A DNA stretch of 64,000 nucleotides from an uncultured Anaerolineales bacterium (GTDB lineage: Bacteria; Chloroflexota; Anaerolineae; Anaerolineales; Villigracilaceae): contig CALGPL010000031.1 of the NCBI GenBank assembly GCA_937960595.1, forward strand, positions 1-64,000, in the 5' to 3' direction. The notes beneath the pieces are model-generated. The model did no database searches and had not been told where the DNA came from. It saw only the letters and a program-made list of their open reading frames with translations. The translations under genes and the position numbers were made by a program. Shown here piece by piece: positions 49,484 through 59,409 of the stretch; within the stretch, counting starts at the first letter, position 1, and the number at the start of each line of letters is the position of its first letter.

Positions 49484-50449
49484 TTACTCCAACTCTTTCT
49501 TGGGTTCTTCCTTCAAATAGCCCTTCTCGAGCATCTTGGCGCGGAGTTCGTCGAGGCTCTTCTCGCCGAAGTTGCGAATCGACATGACCGCCTGCTCGCC
49601 CTTCTCGAGCAGTTCCAGAACGTCACCGACCGTGGTGATGCCGGTCCGCTTAAGTGAATTGAAGACCCGCACCGAGAGATCGAGCGACTCGACGGGCGTC
49701 TCGGCCACCTCGCTGGTCAGGCGCGAGCCGGCCACTTCCTTCTCCATCGTGATGCTCAACGTCTCTTCGCTGACGCCGGCCACATAGCGCAGATGCTCGA
49801 TGAGAATCTTGGCCGACATGCTCAGCGCGTCTTCGGGAGAGAGGGTGCCGTCCGTCCAAATTTCGAGCACCAGACGGTCGTAGTTCGTGCTCTGGCCGAC
49901 GCGCGCCGCCTGGACCTCCCAGTTGACGCGCTTGACCGGGCTATAGATGGCGTCCACCGGCAATTCGCCGATGGGCATGCGCCCGCGTTCATTGGCCGGC
50001 GAGTAGCCACGGCCGCGCTCGACGGTAAATTCGATGTCCAGGCGCGTCTTGGGGCTGTCGGCTGTGAACAGGTACAAGTCTGGGTTGATGATGGTGATCT
50101 CCGGCGGGGCAATGATGTCCGCCGCAGTGACCACGCCCTCGCCGCGCACTTCCAGGTGCATGCGGCTGGTGTCCACATCTGCCAGGGTCAGGCGCAGTTG
50201 TTTGATTTGCAGCATCACCTGCATCACATCCTCGCGGACGCCGGGGATGTCGCTGAACTCGTGCAACACGTCGGCAATGCGGATGGAGGTCACCGCCACG
50301 CCTTCCAGCGAGGAAAGCAGGACCCGCCGCAAGGCATTGCCCAGCGTGACGCCATAGCCGCGCTCGAGCGGGCTGATGATAAATTTGCCATAGTTACGCG
50401 CTTCGGCTTCGCGCTCGATCTTCGGCATGACCATGTTTGTAACCGCCAC
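49484..50449 (-). CDS. rpoA: DNA-directed RNA polymerase subunit alpha
   Basis: 321 residues. The N-terminal assembly domain has F-I-I-S-P-L-E-R-G-Y-G-V-T-L-G-N-A-L-R-R-V-L-L. The C-terminal domain (about 240-310) has L-D-L-S-V-R-V-F-N-S-L-K-R and M-S-I-R-N-F-G-E-K-S-L-D-E-L, which bind UP elements and activators. The gene follows rpsD with a hairpin in between. Confidence 0.97.
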   Translation of the reverse strand: MAVTNMVMPKIEREAEARNYGKFIISPLERGYGVTLGNALRRVLLSSLEGVAVTSIRIADVLHEFSDIPGVREDVMQVMLQIKQLRLTLADVDTSRMHLEVRGEGVVTAADIIAPPEITIINPDLYLFTADSPKTRLDIEFTVERGRGYSPANERGRMPIGELPVDAIYSPVKRVNWEVQAARVGQSTNYDRLVLEIWTDGTLSPEDALSMSAKILIEHLRYVAGVSEETLSITMEKEVAGSRLTSEVAETPVESLDLSVRVFNSLKRTGITTVGDVLELLEKGEQAVMSIRNFGEKSLDELRAKMLEKGYLKEEPKKELE

Positions 50450-50462
50450 GGTTCACCTCTTT

Positions 50463-50483
50463 CGGCGTACGAACGGTACGCCG
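50463..50483 (-). repeat. Hairpin between rpsD and rpoA
   Basis: Perfect 8-bp stem CGGCGTAC / GTACGCCG with a 5-nt loop, lacking a U-run, a few nt before the rpoA ribosome site. It may regulate translation or protect mRNA rather than terminate. Confidence 0.6.
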
Positions 50484-50510
50484 CGTCTAGGAGAGCAATC
50501 CACTCAGAGA

Positions 50511-51158
50511 TTAGCGCGAGTAATACTCGACGATGAGCTGCTCGTTCAGATTGCCGTCGATCTCGGCGCGCTCCGGCATACGCAAGACACTGCCGGAGAG
50601 TTTCTTGAGATCGCGCTCCAGCCAGGCTGGGGCCGTGCGCGCCTCGGCCACAGAAGCCAAGTCTTTGAAATAAGTGGTCTTCAGTGAACCTTCTCGGACA
50701 GCAACCACATCGCCTACGCCGAGGGTCATCGAGGGAACATCGGTGCGGCGACCATTGACGGTGAAATGACCGTGTGTGACCAGGAGACGGGCCTGGGCGC
50801 GGCTGGCGGCGAAGCCCAGCCGATAGACGACGTTGTCCAGGCGCGATTCGAGAATTTGCAGCAGCATCAAACCGGTGATGCCGCGCGCCTTGAGCGCCTT
50901 GCCGTAATAGCGGCGGAACTGGCGCTCATAGACGCCGTAAACGCGGCGGGTGCGCTGCTTGGCGCGCAACTGCTTGGCGTAGTCCGATTCGCGGCCTGTG
51001 GCGCTACCGCCGCGGCTGCGCGAGCGGCCATGCTGGCCCGGGACGTAACTGCGCCGTTCGAAAGCACACTTGGGAGAAAAACAGCGCTCTCCCTTGAGGA
51101 ACAATTTTTCGCCTTCACGCCGGCACAATTTGCAGGCCGGCCCCGTATTCTTTGCCAT
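50511..51158 (-). CDS. rpsD: 30S ribosomal protein S4
   Basis: 215 residues. An N-terminal zinc site is suggested (C-K-L-C-R ... C-F-S-P-K-C), then Y-V-P-G-Q-H-G and the S4 RNA-binding domain ([12 protein letters not shown]). The C+ S4 form (four Cys) is used. S4 is an autoregulator in several bacteria. It follows rpsK in the alpha operon. Confidence 0.97.
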   Translation of the reverse strand: MAKNTGPACKLCRREGEKLFLKGERCFSPKCAFERRSYVPGQHGRSRSRGGSATGRESDYAKQLRAKQRTRRVYGVYERQFRRYYGKALKARGITGLMLLQILESRLDNVVYRLGFAASRAQARLLVTHGHFTVNGRRTDVPSMTLGVGDVVAVREGSLKTTYFKDLASVAEARTAPAWLERDLKKLSGSVLRMPERAEIDGNLNEQLIVEYYSR

Positions 51159-51182
51159 ACTTGCTAACCTCTCTCGACTGAA

Positions 51183-51584
51183 CTACACGCGGCGTCTCTT
51201 CGGAGGCCGGCAGCCGTTGTGCGGAACCGGCGTGACATCCGAGATCGATTTGACCTTCAATCCCATCGCCTGGACCGCCCGGATGGCATTCTCGCGGCCC
51301 GGCCCCGGACCTTTGACGATCACATCTACTTCCTGGATGCCCATCGCCTGGGCCGCTTTGATGGCCTGCTCGGCGGCCAGACGAGCCGCAAAGGGCGTGC
51401 TCTTGCGCGAGCCTTTGAAGCCCGCCGAACCCGAACTGCCCCAGCACAGGGTGTTGCCATCATTGTCGGTGACGGTCACAATCGTGTTATTGAAAGAAGC
51501 AAAGATGTGCACCTGTCCGGCAGACAGGGTACGCTTGACCTTCTTCGTCGCGCCGCGGCGCGTGGAACGTACAGTTTGTGGCAT
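51183..51584 (-). CDS. rpsK: 30S ribosomal protein S11
   Basis: 133 residues with the S11 motif [12 protein letters not shown] and [12 protein letters not shown], ending P-P-K-R-R-R-V. It sits between rpsM and rpsD. Confidence 0.97.
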   Translation of the reverse strand: MPQTVRSTRRGATKKVKRTLSAGQVHIFASFNNTIVTVTDNDGNTLCWGSSGSAGFKGSRKSTPFAARLAAEQAIKAAQAMGIQEVDVIVKGPGPGRENAIRAVQAMGLKVKSISDVTPVPHNGCRPPKRRRV

Positions 51585-51613
51585 AAGACCTCTCTAACTC
51601 CAGAGAATGCGGA

Positions 51614-52000
51614 TTACTTCTTCCCGCCTTTGCGGCGGCCGCGACCGGCAACGGTCTTCTTGGGGCCCTTGCGGGTGCGGGCATTGGTGCGCGTCCGCTG
51701 ACCGCGAACCGGCAGGCTGCGGCGATGGCGCAGGCCGCGATAGCAGCCGATTTCGACCAGGCGCTTGATGTTCATCTGCTCTTGGCGGCGCAAATCGCCT
51801 TCCACTTTCCAGTTCTTAGAGATGTACTCGCGGATAGCCGAGACTTCCGCCTCGGTCAAATCCTTGACGCGCGTATCCGGATTCACCTTGGTGGCGCTCA
51901 GGATTTCGCGGGCGCGGGTCGGCCCAATGCCGAAGATGTAGGTCAGGCCTACTTCGACGCGCTTGTTGCGCGGCAGATCAATACCTTCGATACGTGCCAT
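51614..52000 (-). CDS. rpsM: 30S ribosomal protein S13
   Basis: 128 residues. [15 protein letters not shown] at the start and [16 protein letters not shown] are S13 signatures, followed by a basic tail. It follows rpmJ by 6 nt. Confidence 0.97.
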   Translation of the reverse strand: MARIEGIDLPRNKRVEVGLTYIFGIGPTRAREILSATKVNPDTRVKDLTEAEVSAIREYISKNWKVEGDLRRQEQMNIKRLVEIGCYRGLRHRRSLPVRGQRTRTNARTRKGPKKTVAGRGRRKGGKK

Positions 52001-52006
52001 GGTTTC

Positions 52007-52120
52007 CTATCCTTGTCGCTGTTTGTGCTTCGGATTCTCACAAATGACATACAGAATGCCTTTGCGTTTCACGATCCGGCATTTCGCACAGCGTTTGCGA
52101 ATGGAGGGACTGACTTTCAT
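52007..52120 (-). CDS. rpmJ: 50S ribosomal protein L36
   Basis: 37 residues, [14 protein letters not shown], then C-E-N-P-K-H-K-Q. The four zinc ligands of the C+ form are present. AGGAG lies 6 nt before the ATG. infA, which usually precedes rpmJ, is missing; a separate promoter lies in the gap with map. Confidence 0.96.
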   Translation of the reverse strand: MKVSPSIRKRCAKCRIVKRKGILYVICENPKHKQRQG

Positions 52121-52160
52121 TGCGTTTCTCCTAACAACCGGCTTTTCGGCCAAAATGCGA

Positions 52161-52189
52161 ATTATACTTGCTCTAGCCTCTTCCGTCCA
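52161..52189 (-). promoter_or_regulatory. Internal promoter between map and rpmJ
   Basis: Minus-strand TGGACG (52184-52189) and TATAAT (52161-52166), 17-bp spacer, about 40 nt before rpmJ. It would start the alpha-operon part independently of the upstream spc operon. Confidence 0.6.
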
Positions 52190-52208
52190 GTGAAAGGCCC
52201 GTTCCCGG

Positions 52209-52976
52209 TCAAGGGACAGTCAGGATGAGAGGATCTCCTTCGGTGACGGCCACCGAGTGCTCGAAGTGGGCCGTCAACGACCGGTCGGCAGAGATCACCG
52301 TCCACTGGTCGGACAGGACACGGGTGCGGTGCGTCCCGACGAGCACCATCGGCTCGAGGGCGATCGTCATGCCGGTCTGCAGGGGGATGCCGGTGCCGGG
52401 CGTCCCATAATTCGGCACCTGCGGCCCCTCGTGCATGCTCCGGCCGACGCCGTGTCCGGTATATTGGCGGGTGACGTGAAATCCGTTGGCCTCCACGAAC
52501 TGTTGGATGGCCGCCGAAATGTCACCCGTCCTGTTCCCGACGCGCATCATCGCGATGCCCACGTATAGCGCTTGCTCGGTGACCTCCAGCAATTTGCGGG
52601 CGAGCGGAGCGATCTCGCCCACCCCAGCCGTGAAGGCCGAGTCGCCCACGTAGCCATCCAGCACCGTGCCGCAATCGACCGAGACGATGTCGCCTTCCTT
52701 CAACTTGCGCTTGCCGGGAATGCCGTGCACCAGTTCCTCGTTGACGCTAACGCAAATCGAAGCCGGATAAGGCGGGTGGCCGTAATTCTTGAAGGGCGAA
52801 TAAGCGCCGTGTTTCCGCAGGACTTCCTCAGCAGCCGCGTTGAGGTCTGCGGTGGTGACGCCGGGTTGTAAAAGTTCTCGAACGGCCGCCAGGGCCATGG
52901 CATTGAGGCGACCAGCGGCGCGCATCCGGGCAATCTCTTCGGGGGTTTTGATGCGGATGTCGCGTTGCCAGTCCAT
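52209..52976 (-). CDS. map: Type I methionine aminopeptidase
   Basis: 255 residues. Metal ligands are seen in [25 protein letters not shown] and E-P-M-V-L, with a last Glu near the end. It removes the initiator Met from nascent proteins. The ATG at 52976 is one base after the adk stop. Confidence 0.96.
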   Translation of the reverse strand: MDWQRDIRIKTPEEIARMRAAGRLNAMALAAVRELLQPGVTTADLNAAAEEVLRKHGAYSPFKNYGHPPYPASICVSVNEELVHGIPGKRKLKEGDIVSVDCGTVLDGYVGDSAFTAGVGEIAPLARKLLEVTEQALYVGIAMMRVGNRTGDISAAIQQFVEANGFHVTRQYTGHGVGRSMHEGPQVPNYGTPGTGIPLQTGMTIALEPMVLVGTHRTRVLSDQWTVISADRSLTAHFEHSVAVTEGDPLILTVP

Positions 52977-52977
52977 C

Positions 52978-53628
52978 TCAGCGTCCAAGTGCGGCCAGCA
53001 AATCGGCGGTGACTTTCTCGATCGGTTGGGCGCCGTCGATCTCCCGTAGCCGGCCGCGCTGGCGGTAGTAAGCAATCAGCGGCGCGGTCTGTTCGAAATA
53101 GACCTGGATGCGCCGTACGACCGTCTCGGCGCGGTCATCGTCGCGCTGGTAGAGTGGCGAGCCATCGAAGTCGCACACCCCGGGCTGACGCGGCGGGTTA
53201 TGCTTCTCGTGGAAAACATGCCCCTGCGCCCGGCACGTCCAGCGCCCGCTCAGGCGCTCGACGAGGGTCGCTTCGCCGGCCGTGATGTAGGGGACGTAAT
53301 CGACACGACCGCCAAATTCGGCCAGAAGACCGTCCAGCGCTTCGGCCTGAACCGTCGTGCGAGGGAAGCCGTCGAGCAAGGCGCCGCCGGCGCAGTCGGG
53401 GCGGGAGAGGCGCTCGCGAATCATGCCGATGGTCACATCGTCGGGGACCAGTTCACCCTTGTTGATGAAGGACTGGGCCAATTTTCCGAGATCGGTTTCG
53501 TTTTTAATGTTCTCGCGGAACAGGTCACCGGAGGAGATGTGCGGCAGGCCCATGCGCTCGGCAATGATTTTGGCCTGCGTCCCTTTGCCCACGCCGGGCG
53601 GACCGAGGAGAACGATGTAAACAGGCAT
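52978..53628 (-). CDS. adk: Adenylate kinase
   Basis: 216 residues. The P-loop is G-P-P-G-V-G-K-G-T, then D-G-F-P-R-T near 84 and a long LID domain (about 125-165). The LID has a single Cys (W-T-C) plus a V-C-D motif rather than the full zinc four-Cys set. It interconverts AMP, ATP and ADP. It lies between secY and map in the standard order. Confidence 0.96.
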   Translation of the reverse strand: MPVYIVLLGPPGVGKGTQAKIIAERMGLPHISSGDLFRENIKNETDLGKLAQSFINKGELVPDDVTIGMIRERLSRPDCAGGALLDGFPRTTVQAEALDGLLAEFGGRVDYVPYITAGEATLVERLSGRWTCRAQGHVFHEKHNPPRQPGVCDFDGSPLYQRDDDRAETVVRRIQVYFEQTAPLIAYYRQRGRLREIDGAQPIEKVTADLLAALGR

Positions 53629-53634
53629 GACAAC

Positions 53635-55011
53635 CTACTTGACCAGGTGGGCGTCGTCGTAGCCGTGCAGTTTTAGTTCGGCGTCGATGTTCAGGAAAGT
53701 GTCCCGCACCACGCCGACGACGATCAGCAGGCCCGCCGAGGAGACCAGGAAGATGGTCGAGGAAGAGGTCTGAGAAGCAATGCCGGCAGCGTTCAGACCC
53801 AGTTTGATCAGGTAGGGCAGTACGGCCACCACGCCCAGGAAGAACGCGCCCGGCAGGGTAATCCGGCGTTGGACCTTGCTCAAATACTTCTGGGTCGGGG
53901 CGCCGCGGTTCACGCCTGCAATCTGAGCGCCGACCTTCTTGAGGTTTTCACCATAGTTTTGCTGGGTGAAGAGAACATCGGTGTAGAAGAAGGTGAAGAC
54001 CACTACAAAGATGAAATAGATGAGCCAGTACACCCAGTCGTAAGGCCCGCTGGCGTTGAAGAGGTTGTTGACCTTGGTGGCAAAGTTCACCACGCCTTCC
54101 GAATACCGGGCGGGATTCAGGAAATAACTGGACACCACCGAGGGCAGTTGCAGCAAGGCGCCGGCGAAGATGAGCGGAATCATGCCCGCCATGTTGACCA
54201 TCAGCGGCAGCGTGCCCTTGACCGGCATGGACATCCGGTTGCCGACCCGCCGCCCCGGGTACATCACCGGCACGTTGCGGCGTCCCTGCTGGACGTACAC
54301 AATCACGAAAATGGTCGCCACGATGATGATCAGCATGGTAATCAACATCGGCCAGCGGGTGGCCTGATCGGCCCAGATCACCGCAACGTTGTTGGGCATG
54401 CGCGCCACGATTCCGGCGAAGATGATCAGCGAGAGACCCTGGCCGCGAATGCCGTATTCCGAAATCAACTCGCCCAGCCAGATGGCAAACATCGTCCCGC
54501 CGACCATCGTCAGCAGGATGGCCAGGGAGGAGACCCACAATTCCGAGGTGAAACCAAACGTGACGATCTGACCGGCCCGCGAATAGGAATTGAAGATGTT
54601 GATCTGACCGATCGCCGAAAGAGCCGCCATCGGGATCGCCAGGTAGTAGGTCCATTTCTCCTGCAACTTGCGGCCTTCGCGCGGATCTTCCTGGAACTTG
54701 CGCTGCAGGGAAGGGAAGATCGGCAGAAGCAGTTGGATGATGATCTGGGCAGTGATGTACGGATAAACGCCCATCGCCAGGACCGAGAAATTCGAGATCG
54801 TGCCGCCCGAAAGCAGGTCGAGGAAAGCCAGGAAGAAACCCGAACTGTTGGAACTCTGGATCAACTGGCTCAACGCTTCGCGGTTGATGCCCGGAACGGG
54901 AACGTTCGCCGCCAGGCGGTAGATCACCAGAATCAGCAAGGTGACCAGCAACTTGCGGCGGATGTCCTGGGATTTCCAGAGATAGCGCCATCCCGAAAAT
55001 GCGGTTTTCAT
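53635..55011 (-). CDS. secY: Preprotein translocase subunit SecY
   Basis: 458 residues with ten membrane helices, forming the export channel with SecE and SecG. F-L-D-L-L-S-G-G-T-I-S-N-F-S-V-L-A-M-G-V-Y-P-Y-I is the conserved plug and helix-2 region. It follows rplO by 18 nt, standard spc-operon order. Confidence 0.97.
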   Translation of the reverse strand: MKTAFSGWRYLWKSQDIRRKLLVTLLILVIYRLAANVPVPGINREALSQLIQSSNSSGFFLAFLDLLSGGTISNFSVLAMGVYPYITAQIIIQLLLPIFPSLQRKFQEDPREGRKLQEKWTYYLAIPMAALSAIGQINIFNSYSRAGQIVTFGFTSELWVSSLAILLTMVGGTMFAIWLGELISEYGIRGQGLSLIIFAGIVARMPNNVAVIWADQATRWPMLITMLIIIVATIFVIVYVQQGRRNVPVMYPGRRVGNRMSMPVKGTLPLMVNMAGMIPLIFAGALLQLPSVVSSYFLNPARYSEGVVNFATKVNNLFNASGPYDWVYWLIYFIFVVVFTFFYTDVLFTQQNYGENLKKVGAQIAGVNRGAPTQKYLSKVQRRITLPGAFFLGVVAVLPYLIKLGLNAAGIASQTSSSTIFLVSSAGLLIVVGVVRDTFLNIDAELKLHGYDDAHLVK

Positions 55012-55029
55012 AGAGGTCTCCTCGTGAGA

Positions 55030-55482
55030 CTACGAAATCAACTCGACGCTGCCGCCGGCGGCTTCGATCTTGGCGCGGGCGTTCTTGCTGACCCGATGGG
55101 CGCGCACCTTGAGCGCCGCCTTGATCTCGCCGCGGCCGAGGATGGCCACCGGGTTCTCAGGATTGCGCAACAGGCGGGCCTGGGTCATCGTCTGGGGGGT
55201 GACTTCCGCCCCGGCTGTGAAGACCGACAACTGGTCCAGGTTGACCTCGTTGTACTCGACAGAGTGGAGCGGGGTGAAACCGTAACCGCGTACGAACGGC
55301 AGGCGGCGGTAGAACGGCAGATTGCCGCCCTGACGGTACAGACGTCCGCCCTCGCCGGAGCGCGCTCCCTGGCCTTTGGTGCCCCGGCCGCAGGTCTTGC
55401 CCTGCCCGGCCGAGATGCCGCGGCCCACGCGTTTGCGGTCTTTCTTCGACCCCGGATTGGGTTTGAGATCGTTCAGTTTCAT
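55030..55482 (-). CDS. rplO: 50S ribosomal protein L15
   Basis: 150 residues; the N-terminus M-K-L-N-D-L-K-P-N-P-G-S is followed by G-R-G-I-S-A-G-Q-G-K-T-C-G-R-G-T-K-G-Q, the rRNA-binding L15 signature. It directly follows rpmD. Confidence 0.97.
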   Translation of the reverse strand: MKLNDLKPNPGSKKDRKRVGRGISAGQGKTCGRGTKGQGARSGEGGRLYRQGGNLPFYRRLPFVRGYGFTPLHSVEYNEVNLDQLSVFTAGAEVTPQTMTQARLLRNPENPVAILGRGEIKAALKVRAHRVSKNARAKIEAAGGSVELIS

Positions 55483-55490
55483 GTTCGTCC

Positions 55491-55685
55491 CTATTCTTCC
55501 ACGCGAATCAGGTGAACCACTTTCGCCAGCATGCCGCGCAGGGCAGGCGTGTCGGCGTGTTCGACAGTTTGATGGAGGCGGCGCAGGCCGAGGGCCTTGA
55601 CGGTCGCCTTTTGCGGCTTGGGGTAGCCGATCGGGCTGCGCACCAGCGTCACCTTGATGGTTTTGCCGCTTGCAGATTTAGCCAT
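55491..55685 (-). CDS. rpmD: 50S ribosomal protein L30
   Basis: 64 residues with [19 protein letters not shown], typical L30. Its ATG overlaps the rpsE stop by 8 nt. Confidence 0.95.
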   Translation of the reverse strand: MAKSASGKTIKVTLVRSPIGYPKPQKATVKALGLRRLHQTVEHADTPALRGMLAKVVHLIRVEE

Positions 55686-56217
55686 TCTTCTTTCTCCTTT
55701 CCCAGAACGGCATCAGTTCTTCGACCGGCTTGCCGCGCCGGGCAGCCTCTTCCTGCGGCGACTTGAGGACATCCAGCGCCTGCATGGTCGCCTGGACGCT
55801 GTTCAAGACGTTGGACGAGCCCAACGATTTGGTCAGAATGTCGTGCACGCCGGCCGCTTCGAGGACGGCGCGCACGCCGCCGGCGGCGATCACGCCGGTG
55901 CCGGGCGAGGCCGGCTTGAGGAGAATGACCGACCCGCCCACCTTGCCGACCGACTGATGCGGGATCGTCGTCCCCGAGAGGTGAACCGGATGCATATTCT
56001 TGCGGGCGCGGTCGGTAGCCTTGCGCATCGCTTCCGGCACGGCATTGGCTTTGCCGACGCCCATGCCGACCTGGCCATGATTGTCGCCCATGACGACGGT
56101 GACGCGGAACTGGAAACGGCGGCCGCCTTTGACCACTTTGGCCACGCGGGCGATCTCGATGACGCGCTCATCCAGTTGTTCGGTTTGTTGTTCGAGTTCC
56201 GTTACCTGGTAATCCAT
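55678..56217 (-). CDS. rpsE: 30S ribosomal protein S5
   Basis: 179 residues: [18 protein letters not shown] and [10 protein letters not shown] are the S5 RNA-binding and C-terminal fold signatures. The ATG at 56217 has GGAGAG 7 nt upstream and is preferred over an ATG at 56232. Confidence 0.96.
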   Translation of the reverse strand: MDYQVTELEQQTEQLDERVIEIARVAKVVKGGRRFQFRVTVVMGDNHGQVGMGVGKANAVPEAMRKATDRARKNMHPVHLSGTTIPHQSVGKVGGSVILLKPASPGTGVIAAGGVRAVLEAAGVHDILTKSLGSSNVLNSVQATMQALDVLKSPQEEAARRGKPVEELMPFWERRKKNG

Positions 56218-56239
56218 AGTGATGCTCTCCAATCAGGGC

Positions 56240-56605
56240 CTAGAATTCCAGGCCGCCTTCGCGGGCGCCATCGGCCAACGCCTTGACGCGGCCGCTGTAC
56301 TTGAAACCGCCGCGGTCGAAGACCACCGCTTTGATGCCTTTGCGGGTGGCGCGCTCGGCCAGCGCCTGGCCGACCAGTTTGGCCTGCTCGGTTTTCTTCA
56401 GCCCTTTCATCTTGTCGCGCAGTTCGTGATCGATCGAGGAAGCCGCCGCCAGCGTATTGCCGGCCGAATCGTCGATGATCTGAGCGTAGATTTGCGACAG
56501 GCTGCGGAAGACGCTCAGACGAGGCCGCTGCGGGGTGCCGCTCAAATGTTTGCGCACGCGCGCATGCCGCTTGATGCGGGCATGAGAACGATTATGTTCA
56601 GCCAT
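56240..56605 (-). CDS. rplR: 50S ribosomal protein L18
   Basis: 121 residues, [12 protein letters not shown] near the start and [14 protein letters not shown] at the end. It binds 5S rRNA. It follows rplF within 4 nt. Confidence 0.96.
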   Translation of the reverse strand: MAEHNRSHARIKRHARVRKHLSGTPQRPRLSVFRSLSQIYAQIIDDSAGNTLAAASSIDHELRDKMKGLKKTEQAKLVGQALAERATRKGIKAVVFDRGGFKYSGRVKALADGAREGGLEF

Positions 56606-56608
56606 ACC

Positions 56609-57154
56609 TTACTTCGCCTTTCCAGACTTGCCCGCCTTACGGCGGATCTTTTCGCCAAGATAATGCAGCCCTTTGCCATGATACGGTTCCGGCGGGCGGA
56701 TTTTGCGGATGTTGGCTGCCACCTGGCCCACGGCTTCCTTGTCGAAGCCGCGCACGAAAACCTGACGGGCTTTGGCATCCACGTCGAAAGAAATTCCTGC
56801 CGGAGGTTCGACTCTCACCGGGTGAGAGAAACCCAAATACAGAACCAGAGTCGTGCCATCCATCTCGGCGCGGTAACCGACGCCTTCCCACTCCAGCACC
56901 CGCTCGAAGCCGCTGCTGACGCCGTGGATCATGTTGGCCAGCACCGCCCGGGTCGTGCCGTGCAAAGCGCGCTCGGCCGGGCGCTCGGACTTGCGGCTGA
57001 TGATCAACTGGCCGTTTTCCATGCTGATTCCGATCAACGGCGAGAAGGTGCGCTGCATTTCGCCCTTCGGGCCTTTGACCCGCACATGGGGGCCATTCAA
57101 CTCCACCTGCACGCCAGACGGAATGACGACAGGCATGCGTCCAATACGAGACAC
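56609..57154 (-). CDS. rplF: 50S ribosomal protein L6
   Basis: 181 residues; M-S-R-I-G-R-M-P-V-V-I-P-S-G-V at the start and the second-domain motif P-P-E-P-Y-H-G-K-G-L-H-Y at about 155-166 are L6 signatures. Confidence 0.97.
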   Translation of the reverse strand: MSRIGRMPVVIPSGVQVELNGPHVRVKGPKGEMQRTFSPLIGISMENGQLIISRKSERPAERALHGTTRAVLANMIHGVSSGFERVLEWEGVGYRAEMDGTTLVLYLGFSHPVRVEPPAGISFDVDAKARQVFVRGFDKEAVGQVAANIRKIRPPEPYHGKGLHYLGEKIRRKAGKSGKAK

Positions 57155-57168
57155 AGTATTCCTCCTCT

Positions 57169-57582
57169 CTACCAGACCTTGCAGAGGATTTCGCCGCCGA
57201 CGCCCAACTGACGGGCGCGCTGGCCGGTCATGATGCCTTTGGGCGTCGAAAGGATGGCGATCCCCATCCCCGACAGCACCCAGGGGATATCTTGTTTCTT
57301 GGTGTAGACGCGCCGCCCAGGCCGGCTGACGCGCTCCAGGCCCGTGATCACGGGCCGCCGCTGACGGCGCTCGCCAACATACTTGATCTTCAGGCGCAGA
57401 ACCTTTTGGGATGGCCGTTCGCCCTCGGCGACCTCATATCCCTCGAGGTAGCCCTCTGCTTTCAAAATCTTGGCGATCTCCAACTTGACCTTCGAATGAG
57501 GCATCGCCGTCATGGTCTGACCGGTCATCACGGCATTGCGGATGCGGGTCAGCATATCTGCAATCGGATCAGAAACGCTCAT
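57169..57582 (-). CDS. rpsH: 30S ribosomal protein S8
   Basis: 137 residues. [13 protein letters not shown] starts the fold and [13 protein letters not shown] ends it. S8 regulates the spc operon in E. coli; no matching hairpin is clear here. Confidence 0.97.
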   Translation of the reverse strand: MSVSDPIADMLTRIRNAVMTGQTMTAMPHSKVKLEIAKILKAEGYLEGYEVAEGERPSQKVLRLKIKYVGERRQRRPVITGLERVSRPGRRVYTKKQDIPWVLSGMGIAILSTPKGIMTGQRARQLGVGGEILCKVW

Positions 57583-57599
57583 ATCCTACCTCCACCCGG

Positions 57600-57782
57600 C
57601 TACCAGGACGACTTCGTGACGCCGGGGATTTTTCCTTCCAGAGCCAGTTCCCGGAAGCAAATCCGGCACAAGCCAAAGCGGCGGATGTAACCGCGCGGGC
57701 GGCCGCAGCGCATGCAGCGGTTGCGGACGCGCGTCGGGTACTTGCGGCGGGCTTCACGGTATTTCATGCAAGTGCTTGCCAT
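57600..57782 (-). CDS. rpsN: 30S ribosomal protein S14, zinc (type Z) form
   Basis: 60 residues. C-M-R-C and C-R-I-C form the zinc knuckle, then R-G-Y-I-R-R-F-G-L. This short, zinc-binding form is typical of many Gram-positive, Thermus and Chloroflexota lineages. Confidence 0.96.
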   Translation of the reverse strand: MASTCMKYREARRKYPTRVRNRCMRCGRPRGYIRRFGLCRICFRELALEGKIPGVTKSSW

Positions 57783-57785
57783 AGG

Positions 57786-58331
57786 TTACGCTTCCTTCCT
57801 GAACGGCATTCCCAGCAGTTGCAGCAGCAACCGGGCGTGATCGTCCGAGCGGGCAGTCGTCACGATGGTGACTTCCATGCCCCTCAGTTTGTCGATTTTG
57901 TCGTAGTCGATCTCCGGAAAGATCAACTGGTCGCGCAGGCCGAGGGTATAGTTGCCCCGTCCGTCGAACGCCTCCGGCGAAACGCCGCGGAAATCGCGCA
58001 CGCGCGGCAGGGCAATGTTCATCAGGCGGTCGAGGAAATGCCACATCTTCTCGCCGCGCAGGGTCACTTTGGTGCCGATGACGCGGCCCTCGCGCAATTT
58101 GAAGTTGGCAATGCTCTTGCGGGCCTTGGTCATGACCGGTTTCTGACCGGTAATCTGAGCCAGGTCGCTCATGGCCGCCTCGAGTGCTTTGGGATTGTCC
58201 ATCGCCTCGCCCAGGCCGATGTTCACGACGACCTTCTCGATGCGCGGCACTTCCATGATGTTGCGATAGCCAAAGGCCTTGCGCAGCGCCGGAACCACTT
58301 CTTTCTGATATCGTTCTTGCATTCTATTCAT
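57786..58331 (-). CDS. rplE: 50S ribosomal protein L5
   Basis: 181 residues; [16 protein letters not shown] and [18 protein letters not shown] are L5 signatures. It contacts 5S rRNA. The ATG at 58331 fits the GGAG site 9 nt upstream. Confidence 0.96.
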   Translation of the reverse strand: MNRMQERYQKEVVPALRKAFGYRNIMEVPRIEKVVVNIGLGEAMDNPKALEAAMSDLAQITGQKPVMTKARKSIANFKLREGRVIGTKVTLRGEKMWHFLDRLMNIALPRVRDFRGVSPEAFDGRGNYTLGLRDQLIFPEIDYDKIDKLRGMEVTIVTTARSDDHARLLLQLLGMPFRKEA

Positions 58332-58353
58332 ACGTCAACGCTCCAACCGGCGG

Positions 58354-58683
58354 CTAATCGATCCACGCGTCGCATTTCTTGCAGACACGGTGCGAGCCGC
58401 TGGCATCACGCTGGACGCCCACCCGCGTGGGTTCATTGCACTTCGGGCAGACCAGCATGACATTCGAAATGTGCAGCGGACCCTCGAACTTGATGCGGCC
58501 GGGGTTGATCGTCCGCCCTTGAGTCTGGACTTGGCGCTGGTGCTTGGTGCGCAGATTGACACCCTGCACTACCACCCGGCCTTCCTCTGGCAAGACCTTG
58601 ATCACTTCGCCGCGCTTGCCCTGATCTTCGAGTTTGCCGCTGATGACTTCAACGGTATCGCCTTTACGAATCTTGACCTTCAT
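58354..58683 (-). CDS. rplX: 50S ribosomal protein L24
   Basis: 109 residues. It has a KOW motif (R-K-G-D-T-V-E-V-I-S-G-K at 5-16), then a C-terminal C-P-K-C ... C-K-K-C zinc-like knuckle. GAGGAG precedes the ATG. Confidence 0.96.
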   Translation of the reverse strand: MKVKIRKGDTVEVISGKLEDQGKRGEVIKVLPEEGRVVVQGVNLRTKHQRQVQTQGRTINPGRIKFEGPLHISNVMLVCPKCNEPTRVGVQRDASGSHRVCKKCDAWID

Positions 58684-58705
58684 CTCGTCTTGCTCCTCAA
58701 CCGGC

Positions 58706-59077
58706 CTAGAGAACTTCCGGGGCCAGCGACACGATCTTCATGAAGCCCTTCTCGCGCAATTCGCGCGCCACAGGCCCGAAGATGCGGCTGCCCTTGGGAT
58801 TCTGGCCGTCCGTATCCAGGATGACGGCCGCGTTATCGTCAAAACGGATATACGAACCGTCCTCACGCCGCCATTCTTTGGCGCAGCGCACGATGACCGC
58901 TTTGACGATCTCGGATTTCTTGACCGCGCCCTGCGGCGCCGCCGATTTGACCGTCCCGACGACAATATCGCCAACGTAGCCGTATCGGCGGGTCGAGCCG
59001 CCCAGGATGTGGATGACCAACAACTCACGCGCTCCGGTGTTGTCGGCCACCTTCAGAATCGATTCCTTCTGGATCAT
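58706..59077 (-). CDS. rplN: 50S ribosomal protein L14
   Basis: 123 residues; [18 protein letters not shown] and [13 protein letters not shown] are L14 signatures. It overlaps the rpsQ stop by 4 nt (ATGA). Confidence 0.97.
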   Translation of the reverse strand: MIQKESILKVADNTGARELLVIHILGGSTRRYGYVGDIVVGTVKSAAPQGAVKKSEIVKAVIVRCAKEWRREDGSYIRFDDNAAVILDTDGQNPKGSRIFGPVARELREKGFMKIVSLAPEVL

Positions 59078-59409
59078 GGCTGGCCCTCCGTCGGCGGTTC
59101 TGTTGTCGCCTCCTCGGCCAGAGCCGGCTCGGCGGCAAGGTCGGCCACGCCGATGTCTGCCGTGCGGATTTCACGCTTCAGGATGGTCTCGACCACCCAG
59201 CGCTTATCGCGCGAAATCGGACGACTCTCCACGATCTGCACCTGATCGCCGATCTGGCAGCCCAATTCATCATGGGCCTTGACGCGCTTGCTCAGGTGGA
59301 CCACCTTGCGATACAAGGGGTGGCGGAACGTCCGTTGGATCTCGACCACCACCGTCTTGGTCATCTTATTGCTGGTAACGACACCCATCATGCGACGACG
59401 ATTGTTCAT
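59074..59409 (-). CDS. rpsQ: 30S ribosomal protein S17 with C-terminal extension
   Basis: 111 residues; the normal S17 core (about 5-85) has [14 protein letters not shown] and is followed by an acidic Glu/Ala-rich tail of about 25 residues (A-E-P-A-L-A-E-E-A). It is linked to rpmC and rplN by ATGA overlaps. Confidence 0.95.
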   Translation of the reverse strand: MNNRRRMMGVVTSNKMTKTVVVEIQRTFRHPLYRKVVHLSKRVKAHDELGCQIGDQVQIVESRPISRDKRWVVETILKREIRTADIGVADLAAEPALAEEATTEPPTEGQP

